A stretch of 64,000 nt of DNA from Trifolium pratense (taxonomy: Eukaryota; Streptophyta; Magnoliopsida; Fabales; Fabaceae), in NCBI RefSeq assembly GCF_020283565.1, contig NC_060060.1, positions 63,783,257 through 63,847,256 of the forward strand, given 5' to 3'. A model generated the notes under the pieces. That model saw only the letters and a program-made list of their open reading frames with translations. It was not told where the DNA came from and ran no database searches. Below, piece after piece: positions 18,586 through 29,681 of the stretch. The position numbers and the translations under genes are program-made. Every line of letters begins with the position of its first letter. Within the stretch, counting starts at the first letter, position 1.

Positions 18586-20432
18586 GGGTAAATAGTGTTA
18601 TACCCCCTGCAAAATAGGCGAGTTTTGCGTTACCCCCCTGCAATATCAAGATTCCTTGCGTTACCCCCCTGACTCAACAAGTGGGCATATGACATGGAAG
18701 AATCTTGACGTGGCATGACACGTGGAAATTAATTTATTTTTTATTTATTTTTAATTGCCAACTCAGTAATTATTTATTTTTTAATTAAAAAAAATGAAAA
18801 AAAAACTTTTTTTTTAAAGAAACTTTTTTTTTTACGAACCTAGGTAAAAGAAAGTTGTAATTTTTTTTCCAGGGGGGTAATGCAAAACTCGCGTATTTTG
18901 CAGAGGGTAACGTAAAACGCGATTTTGCCCAAATTGAAAACTTTCTTCGTTTTTGCCCTAATCCCCTTGGTTTGATAAAAAATTCGGCAACATAAGGCTT
19001 AATTTATAAGGTCTTCCTTACTTGACAAGATAATAAAATCAGAATAAAGTGTATAATGTACACTTGGTAACTCCTGCACTTAAAGTGCATCATTCATTAG
19101 ATAGTAATAAGCACATCTAGTGCTTAAGTCATTACAACACCAAAATAAGCACATATAGTGCATACTAATTCATAACACCACCATAATAAGCACATATAGT
19201 GCATAAGTCATTGCAATCTCAAAATAAGCACATATAGTGCATAATGTACACAAAATAAGCACATATAGTCATACGACATTACACAAGTAAGCACTAATTT
19301 TTGTTAATATTTTTCCAATATTTCATGGCTCTATAACAAGTTTCAAGCTTTGTTGAATCTTCTTGTGTTAATATCCCTTCATGTGGCTCTTTAATCACTA
19401 TAGGTTGGGCAATACTTGAACCAACTCCAACAATTGGTTTTGCTAAAGTTTGCTGCATGATCCTTTCACTACTTCTTTTCCTTTTCCCATGATACAATTT
19501 CCTCTTCATAGATTTCTGCTTCACAGCCTTGCCCTTCACAACATTGTCTTTGTCATGGTCTGCGTTGTCCTTATTAGCTTCAGCAATGTCTTCAACAGTT
19601 ACTTCAGGAATTGTTGCCATAACTTCATCAGAGATCTCTTCAAATAGAGACTGACTTGCACCACTCACAGTTCCAACCACAACTTCAGCTTCACCAGTGC
19701 TTGCATTACCTCCTACTTCACTAGTACTTGCATTACATTTAGCTTTACCTTTTGGCGGTTTCCTCTACAACAAAGAACAACATTAATATTAGTCATCCAC
19801 AATTATCAAACCAAAATACTGCATTTTATTAAAACAAATCAATTTACCTTTCTGTTCAAACCCTCTTGGGTTTGAGTTTTGCTCTTGCATGCTCTTGTAT
19901 TATGGCCAAACTCACTACACCTGGTGCACCTGTAATCAACACCTCTTGACCTCTTCCTAGCACCATCTTCATCAACTCCTCTAATTCTCAATTTTTTTGG
20001 TCTACCTGGACCAATTTTATACACGGGTGGTAGAAGGATTTCATAAACATCTTCAGGTGGTTTAGGCGTAGGCCACATGTACATTCCATTAATGGGACTA
20101 ACAGCAAAACCATAGCAAAGGGCATACTTATCTCTTGAATAACAGTCATCAACAAAGTCTAATGGGTCTTTTAACCTATAACCAATTGCTGCAACAGCAT
20201 GCCTACAAGGAATGCCAACGAATTCCCAAAAATTGCAAAAGCATGTTCTTTTAGAAACATCAACAATAAATTGTTGTTGGTTATATGCATGTGTCACTTG
20301 CCATTGTTCACCATTAGAGCAAGTTGGTGCCCACTTACTTGCCATAAACACCTCTTTCTCTAATCTCTTCATAGGCATTGGCATGATTTTATGTTGCCAC
20401 TTAGTTATATATAATATAATTTTTTATCATTG
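18586..20432 (-). mobile_element. MULE 3' half, copy 3
   Basis: Exact repeat of copy 2 with offset 2,201: terminal repeat, minisatellite, last exon, SWIM exon, then X. It is preceded by the same TAAAAAAAA. Confidence 0.85.
19294..20384 (-). pseudogene. MuDR transposase C-terminal part, copy 3
   Basis: Same structure as copy 2: SWIM and CCHC exon about 20384-19848, intron 19775-19847, last exon 19774-19294. No differences from copy 2 were noticed over the coding part. Confidence 0.87.
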
Positions 20433-21843
20433 TTGACTGATTTACTTGAACCTTGTCCTCAAGGTTCTAGAGATTATCTACAAGGCCGATAAAAATTCAT
20501 ATGTAAAAAAATATTTAGCTCATTTTAGAATACTCTCTTGAAATTTTAAAATTCGTCAAATATTTTCTGGAATTTAGAAATTGGCAAATACCTCCTAAAA
20601 TTATAAAACGTCAATCAAATTATCCCTTGACGTGGACTCTGACCAGTAGTATCAGGGGCAATTTGATTGACTTTTTATAATTTCAGAAAAATATTTACCT
20701 ATTTTTAAATTTTATAAAGATATTTAACAAATTTTAAAATTTGAAGGATATTTAACAGTTTACTCTCGTTTCCTCTATAAAAAAAATTATTCATGTAGGC
20801 TACTTCCTTAGCACATTGGATTCTACCTGGACAGAAGCTTGGTACAGGAAAATAGACAGAGAGACACGCCATAAACTTGACACAGTGGATGATGAGTGAG
20901 AAAAAGGTGCAGCCACTAATTGTACTATGTCACATGGGGGTCTAATAAAAAGGTGTAAAATTGGTGAGAATATGTTTTACTTATCTCCACTTCCTTAGCA
21001 CTAAAAATGCATAGCAAACAATTTGCAAGAGACAAGCTGAGAATAATATTGTCTCGTAATAATGCCTAACTATTTTTTTTATTAATTTTATATTTAAATA
21101 TATTTTATATTTAAAATAAAATAATATTAGGGTTTAATTGAATATTTAGGATTTGTTTAGAATTTATAGAATTAGTTTGTTATTTAAAATATATGATTTG
21201 TTTTTATGCAGCTCTGTATATAGAGTCATATAGTTATGAAGAATATAGGAGAAAGAAAAACAAGAACATAAGACTATTCTCCATGTACAAATATATTTTC
21301 TTCTCCCCATCTCCACAAAAATATATCCAAATTCCGCAATACCAAAAACATAAAAAAACCATATCAGTGGTATAGAGCGCCGTCGTTCACAAGGATCTAT
21401 GAAGATGGAAGGAGAAGATGGAGACGAAGATGAAGAAGACGAAGAAATCAACAATAACCCATAACCATAACTCATGAATACATCTTTATCATTAAGATGT
21501 AGATAACCAATGACCATAACCACATGAGTCAAAAAAAAAAAAAAAAAAACACGAGTACATCTTTATGTGTTTTCATGAAGATGTTAGGATACCAACCTCC
21601 ATGGCTAACCCCCTACTGTTACAAAACCACGAGTAGAACAGAACCAACAGACAAATCAAAGGGAAACCGTGAGTCCAATCCTTCAGAGCCAGCAAATTGC
21701 ACTTGATAACAACAGACAATCTCAATGAAACAGAGCCCAAGTCGAAATCCAAGTCAGGGGAGGAAACAACGAAACATATGGCGACAACAACGGGACCGGC
21801 AACAGAGGAAAAGGAGGTTGAAAAGGACCCCCACCACATGATT
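20433..21843. repeat. Unoccupied X-Y locus (copy B)
   Basis: X (20433-20777) differs from the other two X copies at about ten sites. It runs without interruption through TAAAAAAAA (20778-20786) into Y, and Y runs through AGTGG (about 21366-21370) into TATAGAGCGCCGTCG. This copy therefore shows the pre-insertion state for both the MULE and the Sirevirus. The only coding hint is a short acidic ORF (MKMEGEDGDEDEEDEE..., about 21400-21463). The far end is interrupted at 21844 by a CACTA element. Confidence 0.8.
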
Positions 21844-22361
21844 CACTAGTACAGAAAACACTTTTTACATCTGGCCAAAACCCCCTTTTACATCTGGCCC
21901 AAGTCAGTGGTAGACGTACGAGAAGTAGTAAGTTTATGCTTTTTACATCTGACATTCGCCAGATGTAAAAGTATCCCCTTTTACCTCTGTTCTCGTGTTT
22001 CAGCTGACCAATTTTGTTTTTTTAATTAAATTGGACCTTTTACATCTGACCAAGTCACCAGATGTGAAATAGTAACTTTATTTATTTATTTATTTTTTTC
22101 AAAATCCTGCGTTTTTTTTTTTATATTTTAAATCCTATTTTGTAATTAAAAAAAACCAAAATAGCATTACAATTCAACATTCAACCAAAATACAATTACA
22201 TTCAACCAAGTCATTATAATTCAAATAAAATACCAAGTCATTACAATTCAAGCAAAATACCAACTCATTCATCCAAAATGTTATAACTTTCAAGCAAAAT
22301 ACAAGTCATTACAATTCAAAACATCATAATTAATGTGAATCCATTGTAACATCACACAAAT

Positions 22362-22507
22362 TAACCTAGCTAGCTCCTAAGCCTCATCATCGGCAACATC
22401 ATAATCTACCTCGGGATTGTATAGGTCAAGAAAACAAGTTACCCAGCTGTTTCGCAATTCATAACCTAGCTAGCTCCTAAGCCTCATCATCGGCAACATC
22501 ATAATCT
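22362..22507. repeat. 46-bp direct duplication, 100 bp apart
   Basis: TAACCTAGCTAGCTCCTAAG and the following 26 bases occur at 22362-22407 and again at 22462-22507, inside the CACTA fragment. The block covers the presumed end of a transposon ORF. Confidence 0.85.
22377..22460 (-). pseudogene. Possible C-terminal end of a CACTA-encoded protein
   Basis: On the minus strand an open stretch of about 27 codons ends CFLDLYNPEVDYDVADDEA and a TAG at 22379-22377. Its acidic C-terminus and place inside a CACTA fragment suggest a transposon gene end. It is too short to assign to a family. Confidence 0.3.
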
Positions 22508-23457
22508 GCGTTTTTCTGCAAAAATTGATAATTTAACCACCTACAGTCCCATTTCATTAGCTATAGACATTATATCATATACTATAATTACAGTAGAGTT
22601 AAATTTGGGTTTTTAATTTAACTCACTCTAAATTCCATAAAATCCTATTGTTGTCGTGCATTTATTAATTATGGGAAACTAAGGTAGCAAAACTCGTACT
22701 TACGAGTTTCCATGAAACTCCTCTAACAATCACCAATCTCCAATTTCATACCTTTCTCCAAATGGCCATGTCCTTCCATTTTCATTCAATTCTCAGCTCC
22801 AAATACTTCAATCACAGCCTCTTTCTCCAAACAAGCCACATATAATTACCAAGAATGAGATTAGTGATATTTGTAACACCAAAAGAATAGAATAATCCTA
22901 GAGAGAAGGAAAAGAGCTTGAGTTTGCTTACCTACGATCAAGAATGGTTGGATAGGGGAAGGAACAACATACAGAGGCAGAGCACGCTGCTGTCGTCGCT
23001 AGGCGATGATGCTTCTCACTAGACGAGCTGTTTAGTAACAGAAACGCAGCTTTTGCTGCCACTCCACTTGTTCTTAAACAAACCCTTAATTTTCTTCTAC
23101 CTTAGATCCAGGTTTGAATTTGTCTTTCTCCTTCTTGAAAACATCCAGGTTTGAATTTGTTTTTCTCCTTCAACAAGGTTTAAAAATCCTGAAAACAACA
23201 TCAATGAAAGTCCATATAAATTCATTTTGTAAAATAAAAACAGTATCTTGTAGTTGCCTGAAACATCATTTAAGATATACATAGTCCATATACTGTCTAG
23301 GAAGCAATCAAAGAGGAAAAATATAAGCAATGAGGAAGCTGTAGAAATTGATATTGGAATGGAATTCTCATATGAATTCAACAAAGAACATGCAAACAGA
23401 ATTTCATGATAAACTCACCAAAAACAGAATTCAACAAATTGTGACTACTAAAAGTCT

Positions 23458-23786
23458 AATAATATTGTCTCGTAATAATGCCTAACTATTTTTTTTATTA
23501 ATTTTAGATTTAAATATATTTTATATTTAAAATAAAATAATATTAGGGTTTAATTGAATATTTAGGATTTGTTTAGAATTTATAGAATTAGTTTGTTATT
23601 TAAAATATATGATTTGTTTTTATGCAGCTCTGTATATAGAGTCATATAGTTATGAAGAATATAGGAGAAAGAAAAACAAGAACATAAGACTATTCTCCAT
23701 GTACAAATATATTTTCTTCTCCCCATCTCCACAAAAATATATCCAAATTCCGCAATACCAAAAACATAAAAAAACCATATCAGTGG
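23458..23786. repeat. Y repeat, copy C (left of the Sirevirus)
   Basis: Equals the second part of copy A (from AATAATATTGTCTCG) and ends with AGTGG (23782-23786). It shares with copy A the variant TTTTAGATTTAAAT, where copy B has TTTTATATTTAAAT. Confidence 0.85.
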
Positions 23787-24827
23787 TGTTGGGTTTTTGT
23801 ATATTGGCTACATTTTGCAAAAACATATTTTAGCCAAGTGTTGAGACAAGTGTGCTGACCCCAAGTGTTGTGACAAATGTTGTTACACTTTGGAACAACA
23901 CCTGACTCTGTTCTGCGCGTGCCAGCTAGATGTTATTATTTTCTACTCAATCTTTTGAAGATCTGTTTGAAGAATTGTTTCAAGGTTTCTTACAGAGGAA
24001 GGCGCACGTGTTTAATGTGTTTCATGAGGCAGCCAAACCCTAGTTTTATTTTCCAAAAGAATTATATTTTTGGAAAATATATTTTTGCGTTTCAAAAATA
24101 TAACTATTATTTTCAGAAATATATCACTGCTGCCGCAATTCTAGAAGCCCTAATTTTGTCTTGAAGCCCAAGTCGTTCTACTACTATAAATACGAAGGCA
24201 AGCATATGGTTTCAAGAATCTAAAACCGTGTTCTTACAAAGCGTGTGTTATTAGGGTTTTAGAGTGTTAATTGTGAGCCTTTCTTGTATCTCATTGATGC
24301 AAGCTTAGGACCTGTGTTTTACTGAGTTGTAATTGTGAACTTCTCCCAAGCTTTGAAGTACGGAGATTGTTCTATTGTGTTGTGTGGTTTACTCGCAAGC
24401 TTTTAAGCAAGAGTGAATCCTAGTTTCTTAGGAGTGTGTCTCCACCTGTTGTGTTTGTTGAATTGAATAGCAGCGCTGTCTGTGTTGCTAAGGTGGGAAT
24501 TGGGACGGGGTCTCATATCTAGGAGTTCCTAGGTAGAAGGGTCATTGGGTAGTGATTAAGTGAGAAGTTGTAAACGGGTGAGTTTAGCTTCGAAGTAATA
24601 CTGCTGATAGTGGACTTCATTCCTGGATTGGTATCCCCCAGAGTAGGCTTTAGGCTGAACTGGGTTAACAACTCTTGTGTGTTATTTACTTTACTGTTTG
24701 TATTGTTTTATGTTATTTGCTCTGTTCTGTAGACAAGTGTTGGCGCACCGGTAGCAACATCTGTCTACAACAGACAAGTGTTGATACACCTTGATCAACA
24801 CCTGTCCACTGTGTGCCAGGAATTTCA
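23787..24827 (+). repeat. 5' LTR of Sirevirus element 1
   Basis: TGTTGGG...TTTCA, 1,041 bp, with TATAAATA at 24185-24192. Clusters of CAAGTGTTG/CAACACCTG half-sites lie at about 23835-23905 and 24732-24810. Confidence 0.93.
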
Positions 24828-24829
24828 AT

Positions 24830-24841
24830 TGGCATCAGAGC
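24830..24841 (+). promoter_or_regulatory. Primer-binding site of Sirevirus element 1
   Basis: TGGCATCAGAGC, two bases after the LTR. It differs at one base from the canonical TGGTATCAGAGC. The same variant is at 14451-14462. Confidence 0.85.
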
Positions 24842-24896
24842 AGGCACCCTGTTCTGAATTTTAGGGTGAGCTCCAGGGAAACTTTTTCTGGCAAGG

Positions 24897-27800
24897 ATGG
24901 ACAAAGAAGGAGGGTTTGTTACCAGACCACCTCTTCTGGTTGGTGCTTCAAACTATGACTATTGGAAGTCCCGCATGATGGCCTTTCTAAAACAAATTGA
25001 TAGCAAGACATGGAAGGCAGTTCTGAGAGGGTGGACTCCACCTGTGAAGATGGACAAAGATGGTAAACCAACTCTTGAGTTGAAATCTGCTGAAGAATGG
25101 TCCAAAGAAGAGGATGAGCTTGCTCTTGCAAACTCAAAAGCATTATATGCACTATATAATGGTGTTGACAAGCACATATTCAGACTCATCAAAAAGTGTG
25201 TCTCTGCTAAGGAAGCTTGGACAATTCTTGAGACTGTTCATGAAGGTACCTCTAAAGTGAAGCTGTCAAAGCTACAACTCCTAACCACTAAGTTTGAGAA
25301 TCTAAGAATGAATGATGATGAAACCATTCAGGAATTTCACATGACCATACTTGACTATGATAATCAGTTTGATGCCTTGGGTGAAAAGATACCTGAAGAA
25401 AAGCTGGTAAGGAAGATGCTTAGGTCTTTACCTAAAAAGTTTGATATGAAGGTCACAGCTATAGAAGAAGCCAAAGATATCACAGAAATGAAGCTGGATG
25501 AACTGGTTGGTTCATTACAAACTTACGAGGTGGCTACAAATGAAAGGATGGATAAGAAATCCAAGAGCATTGCCTTTGTCTCGAATGCTGAGGAAGAAGA
25601 TCAACAGAGTGACACGGAGTCTGAGAATAGCATCTCTGATGCAATGGTTCTTCTAGGAAAACAATTTAATAAGGTGCTAAAAATAATGGACAAACGTCCA
25701 AAGACAAGTGCAGCCGACACTGGTCGCAACACTTACAGAAATTTCAGAAAACCTATGTCAGATGAGAAGACAGCTCTTAATAAAAGTGTCCAATGTCTTG
25801 AATGTGAAGGGTATGGACACATTAGAACTGAATGTGCAACCTTCTTGAAGAAACAGAAAAAGGGGTTAACTGTTTCATGGTCAGATGAGGATTCTGAAGG
25901 AGAAGCTGATACTGCAAAGTCTATTCATGCACTGACAGGTGTATACACATCTGATACTGAATCATGTGATGAAGAACTCACCTTTGATGAACTTGCTGAA
26001 TCATACAAGGAGCTGTGTCTAAGGAGTGAAGAAGTCTGCAGAATCTCAGAAAAACAAAAGGAGACAATCTCAAAGTTGCAAACTGAAAGAATTGTCAATC
26101 TAACAAAAATCTCTGAGATTGGTGTTAAGTGTGAAGAAGGGTTGAAAACAATTGAGGAGCAGAAGGCAATCATCGCCAATCTGGAAACAGATAAGCTTGA
26201 GCAACTAGCAGAAATATCTAAGCTGAATGAAGAGGTAACTGAATTGAACTCTCATCTTGAGAATCTAAAGAAGCATGTTGTTATGTTATTTAAAGGAACT
26301 GACCTAGATGAAATCCTAGAAAAACTACCTACCCCTAGTAGAGCCAAAACAGGCATTGGGTATGAGTATAAAAGCGTTAATAGAATTAAGGATTACAACA
26401 AAGATGGAAAATATATGCCTGAGATAAGTAAGCAACCCTCTCCAACAATGTATGGAAAAATGTCACCACACTTGTCCACCGGACATCATACTACACACAG
26501 ACAAGTGTTACCACATATGGCTCCACATCGTCAAAGAAGGCAGAATCCTAAATTTATACCAAGGCACAAAAGCAAATATCGTTCATGGAGATGTCATCAC
26601 TGTGGAAGAAAGGGGCACATAAGACCTTACTGCTATAAGTTATATGGGTATCCAAATGAAACTATTCAAAAGAAACTTGATCCATCCATAACTAATGCAA
26701 AGAAGGAGTGGAAACAAAAGGTTGATGTAACCAACACCAAGGGTTGTGTAGCTGAAAGTTGTGAGAAAAGCTTGATTGCTCACACTTCTCTTAGAACCTC
26801 ATCAAAAGAAGATTGGTACTTTGATAGTGGTTGTTCTAAACATATGACCGGTGTTGAAAAATATTTGATGGATATAAAATCCTATGCAACAAGTTTTGTA
26901 ACATTCGGAGATGGAGCTAAAGGAGAAATTAAGGGTATAGGAAAGCTGATTGACAATGGTCTACCTAAACTTGAAAATGTTCTTATTGTAAAAGGGCTAA
27001 CTGCTAATCTAATTAGTATACGCCAACTATGTGATCAAGGCATGCAAGTCAACTTTACAAAAAATGAATGTCTTGTTAGCAATGATGAAGGTGACATCCT
27101 GATGAAGGGTGTTAGATCGAAGGATAATTGTTACTTGTGGGTTCCTCTAGAAGAAGTTAATGTATCTACATGTCTCTTAACAAAAGAAGATGAGGTTAAG
27201 TTGTGGCACCAAAAACTAGGACATCTTAACCTGAAGAGTATGAAAAGAGGTATATCTGAGGAAGCTATCAGAGGCTTACCAAACTTACAAATACAGGAAG
27301 ACAACATCTGTGGCGAATGTCAGATTGGCAAGCAAACCAAAGTGTCGCACCAAAAGCTGCAACACTTGTCCACTTCTAGAGTTCTTGAGCGACTACACAT
27401 GGACTTGATGGGTCCTATGCAAGTTGAAAGCCTTGGAGGTAAGAAATATGTTTTTGTTGTTGTTGATGATTTCTCTAGATACACTTGGGTTAACTTCATT
27501 AGGGAAAAATCTGAAACCTTTGATAAATTCAAAGATCTTTGCTTACAACTTCAAAAAGAAAACGACTGTGGTATTTTAAGAATTAGAAGTGACCATGGAA
27601 AGGAGTTTGAAAACTCTAAATTTGCTGAGTTTTGTTCTAGCTCTTTACAAAATGGTGTGGTTGAGAGAAAGAACAGAACTTTACAAGAATCTGTTAGGGT
27701 TATGTTACATGCCGAAAACCTTCCTTATAAATTTTGGGCTGAAGCTATGAATACTGCATGTTACGTCCATAATAGAGTAACATTAAGAACAGGTACTGCA

Positions 27801-28334
27801 ACAACACTGTGTGAACTATGGAAGAACAGAAAGCCTACTGTAAAATATTTCCTTGTGTTCAGATCAAAATGTTACATCTTGGCCGATAGAGAACCTAGGA
27901 GGAAATTGGATCCCAAAAGTGATGAGGGAATATTTCCAGGTTATTCAACCAACAGCAGAACCTATAGAGTTTTCAATTCTAGAACGAAAACCATGATGGA
28001 ATCAATCAATGTCGTAATTGATGATACTGATTTGACAAGTATAGATTTAGCTGAAGAGACAGATGTAGTCACACCTGTCCCAACACCAGATGATGATCAA
28101 GCTGAATCTGATTCTGTTCAAGACTTTGAGCCTAATACAGAGAATTTGAGACCAAACAAAGGTCCATCAATCAGAGTTCAGAAGAACCACTCAAAGGAAA
28201 TCTCTATTAGAAATCCTGACCAAGGAGTTACCATAAGAAGATCTACATATGTAATTCTCAAGAATTTGAAAGAAGAAGCTCAATCTGGAAAGTTAAGGGG
28301 CAAGCTAAGTATTTGCCTATTTAAAGAATTGTAG
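24897..28334 (+). pseudogene. Sirevirus Gag-Pol, lacking RT and RNase H
   Basis: One 1,145-codon frame. Gag: DUF4219/UBN2-type N-terminus (about 1-215), zinc knuckle CLECEGYGHIRTEC (about 300), a long coiled-coil region (about 370-480) and a second knuckle CHHCGRKGHIRPYC (about 565). Pol: aspartic protease WYFDSGCSKHMTG (about 640), GAG-pre-integrase LWHQKLGHLNLKSM (about 768), then integrase with D (HMDLMGP), D (RSDHGKEF) and E (GVVERKNRT). Between the second D and the E there are 23 residues, against 35 in element 2, so 12 residues (36 bases near 27638) are lost and strand transfer is unlikely. After RNPDQGVTIRRS the frame jumps to the last 20 or so residues (GKLRGKLSICLF). RT and RNase H are deleted in frame, so the frame stays open up to the natural TAG. 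Confidence 0.92.
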
Positions 28335-28340
28335 CAGTTA
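28332..28340 (+). promoter_or_regulatory. Leaky-stop context UAG-CAG-UUA
   Basis: The pol stop codon is TAG followed by CAG TTA, fitting the UAG-CAR-YYA read-through context known from tobamoviruses and from soybean SIRE1. The next frame stays open to 29036. The same nine bases end pol in element 2. Confidence 0.75.
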
Positions 28341-29036
28341 CTGCATGTAACGCGTGCAACCGCCTCTTTTCCCTCTCTCCATTGTATGGTGCACGCTAAT
28401 CAAGGGAAATGTGATATGAACTCTTCTCCTAAAGTTGATGTTAATGTTGGTACTTTTGGTAAAGTCATGATTGACTATGTGATTGATTGGCTCAAGAAAA
28501 CCGTTCTTGAGACTAATGATGTGCAAGATGTTGACACATCTTTGGCCCGAGAGAACACACAAGGAGATACTGTTCCTGAAATCCCCAAACATGTGACTGT
28601 TCCTGTAAATGAAAATAGCCAGGTGATGACTGATAATAAGGAGGAAGTATCTGATGAACACACTGATGTTAATTCCCCATCTAATGAGAAAAGTTGTTTG
28701 AACTTAGAGAAGTTCATATTGGTTGAATGGTCCCTAGAAGTGGAGGATGGACTATTCATGACAGGGTGTGTAATAGACCTGTCCATTATTATTCAGGCGT
28801 GTAGCTTTAGTGATGATTTGTTGTATGGTTTGATTTATTTTCAAACCTATTTTAACCTGTTGCACCTAGAATGTGAAGTTTGTGCAAAGGTCATTATGTT
28901 GTGCCTGAAGTTTGTTGATGAGTTTTCTAGTTTGAATTCCGCTGCACATATATCTGATGGAAAACTCCTGGTGATTTTGAGTGCTGAGTATGCAACACTA
29001 TGTTGTTCTCTAAAGATGTATCCTTTGGTGTGGTGA
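28335..29036 (+). pseudogene. Read-through extension / N-terminal part of envelope-like ORF
   Basis: In frame with pol after the TAG. The first ATG is at 28386 (MVHANQGKCDMNSS), and 216 codons follow. An acidic Ser/Asp/Val-rich segment (VDTSLARENTQGD...) is followed by a hydrophobic, Cys- and Leu-rich half that looks unlike the first and ends at 29036. Apart from the short HANQG motif I see no match to the N-terminus of element 2's ORF, so this segment comes from another Sirevirus lineage or is scrambled. Between 29037 and 29680 there is only broken sequence, including an AAGGGGGAGT tract near 29293. Confidence 0.5.
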
Positions 29037-29681
29037 TACTCGATGAAAGGTCCAACTAACTTGTTAGAGATGCCAAAGATACTTGAGGGTGATCTCAAGT
29101 CCACTCAAAAAGGCACTCATATATGAGTTGGTTGAAGAGAGATCTGAAGGATGTTATCAGCAATATATTTTTCCAGACCTAAGAGCCAACCTCTAGTGGC
29201 TTTGATAAAAGATCTCCTAGTATGTTCCTTGAAAAGGGAACTGATGTCCTCCCAAATGTTGGAACATCTGACCAGCATATTATGCAGTTATTAAGGGGGA
29301 GTCCTTAATCTGAAGCTGGAAGACCTTGAAGACATGTCAGACTCAATATCTTGACATCTTTATATCGAGAATTTATCTTTCTCAGTATGAATGGTGGTAT
29401 TCCTCTGAAACAGGATGGAGGTTGTTTACTCTAACTTGATATTATCAAGTCTATGAGAGCATGGAACTCTTGCTTTGTTGTAGTAAAAAGCACTTCAAGG
29501 GATTATGAACATTGGAGCTGTTTCAACTTATGTTCAATGGTTAATTGTTATCTGTACTTTGGAGCGTCATCCAAATCACCTAGGATGAGCATTTTAGTTA
29601 GTTCAAGCAAGGAGGAGTTATTATTTTTGGGAGCAAAGGATTATTGTTCTTTGGTATTAAAAGTTGATCAACTACTGATGG

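Larger units (their letters stand above)
15011..20432. repeat. Tandem array of a 2,201-bp unit (MULE 3' half plus X)
   Basis: Units start at 15011, 17212 and 19413. Every landmark repeats with an offset of exactly 2,201 (SWIM exon 15437/17638/19839; C-terminal exon 17093/19294; MULE end 16385/18586). Copies are virtually identical; the one difference I noticed is TCTTCCACAG versus TCTTCAACAG (about 15190). The first unit lacks its left edge, and the third runs out into a diverged X and then Y. Confidence 0.92.
21844..23457 (-). mobile_element. CACTA (En/Spm) transposon fragment
   Basis: It starts CACTAGTACAGAAAA directly after ATT. The empty locus at 33501 reads ATTCATTGG, so 21844 is a clean insertion edge. 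Repeated TTTTACATCTGG/CCAGATGTAAAAG motifs in both orientations over 21863-22070 are typical CACTA sub-terminal repeats. No closing TAGTG end is found; the element is cut at 23457, where another Y copy begins. A possible C-terminal coding remnant lies at 22377-22460. The remaining 900 bp (22510-23457) holds no clear gene, only a donor-like GTAAGC on the minus strand near 22930 and a 29-bp duplication at 23106/23143. Confidence 0.7.

Noticed and set aside
21193..21375. 60-codon ORF in Y, repeated at 13230 and 23609
   Set aside because: In two copies it runs into the inserted Sirevirus LTR; composition is A/T-rich LTR-like and no family is recognised.
23097..23384. 95-codon minus-strand ORF in the CACTA fragment
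   Set aside because: Contains a 29-bp duplication and hydrophobic low-complexity sequence with no recognisable domain or supporting signals.
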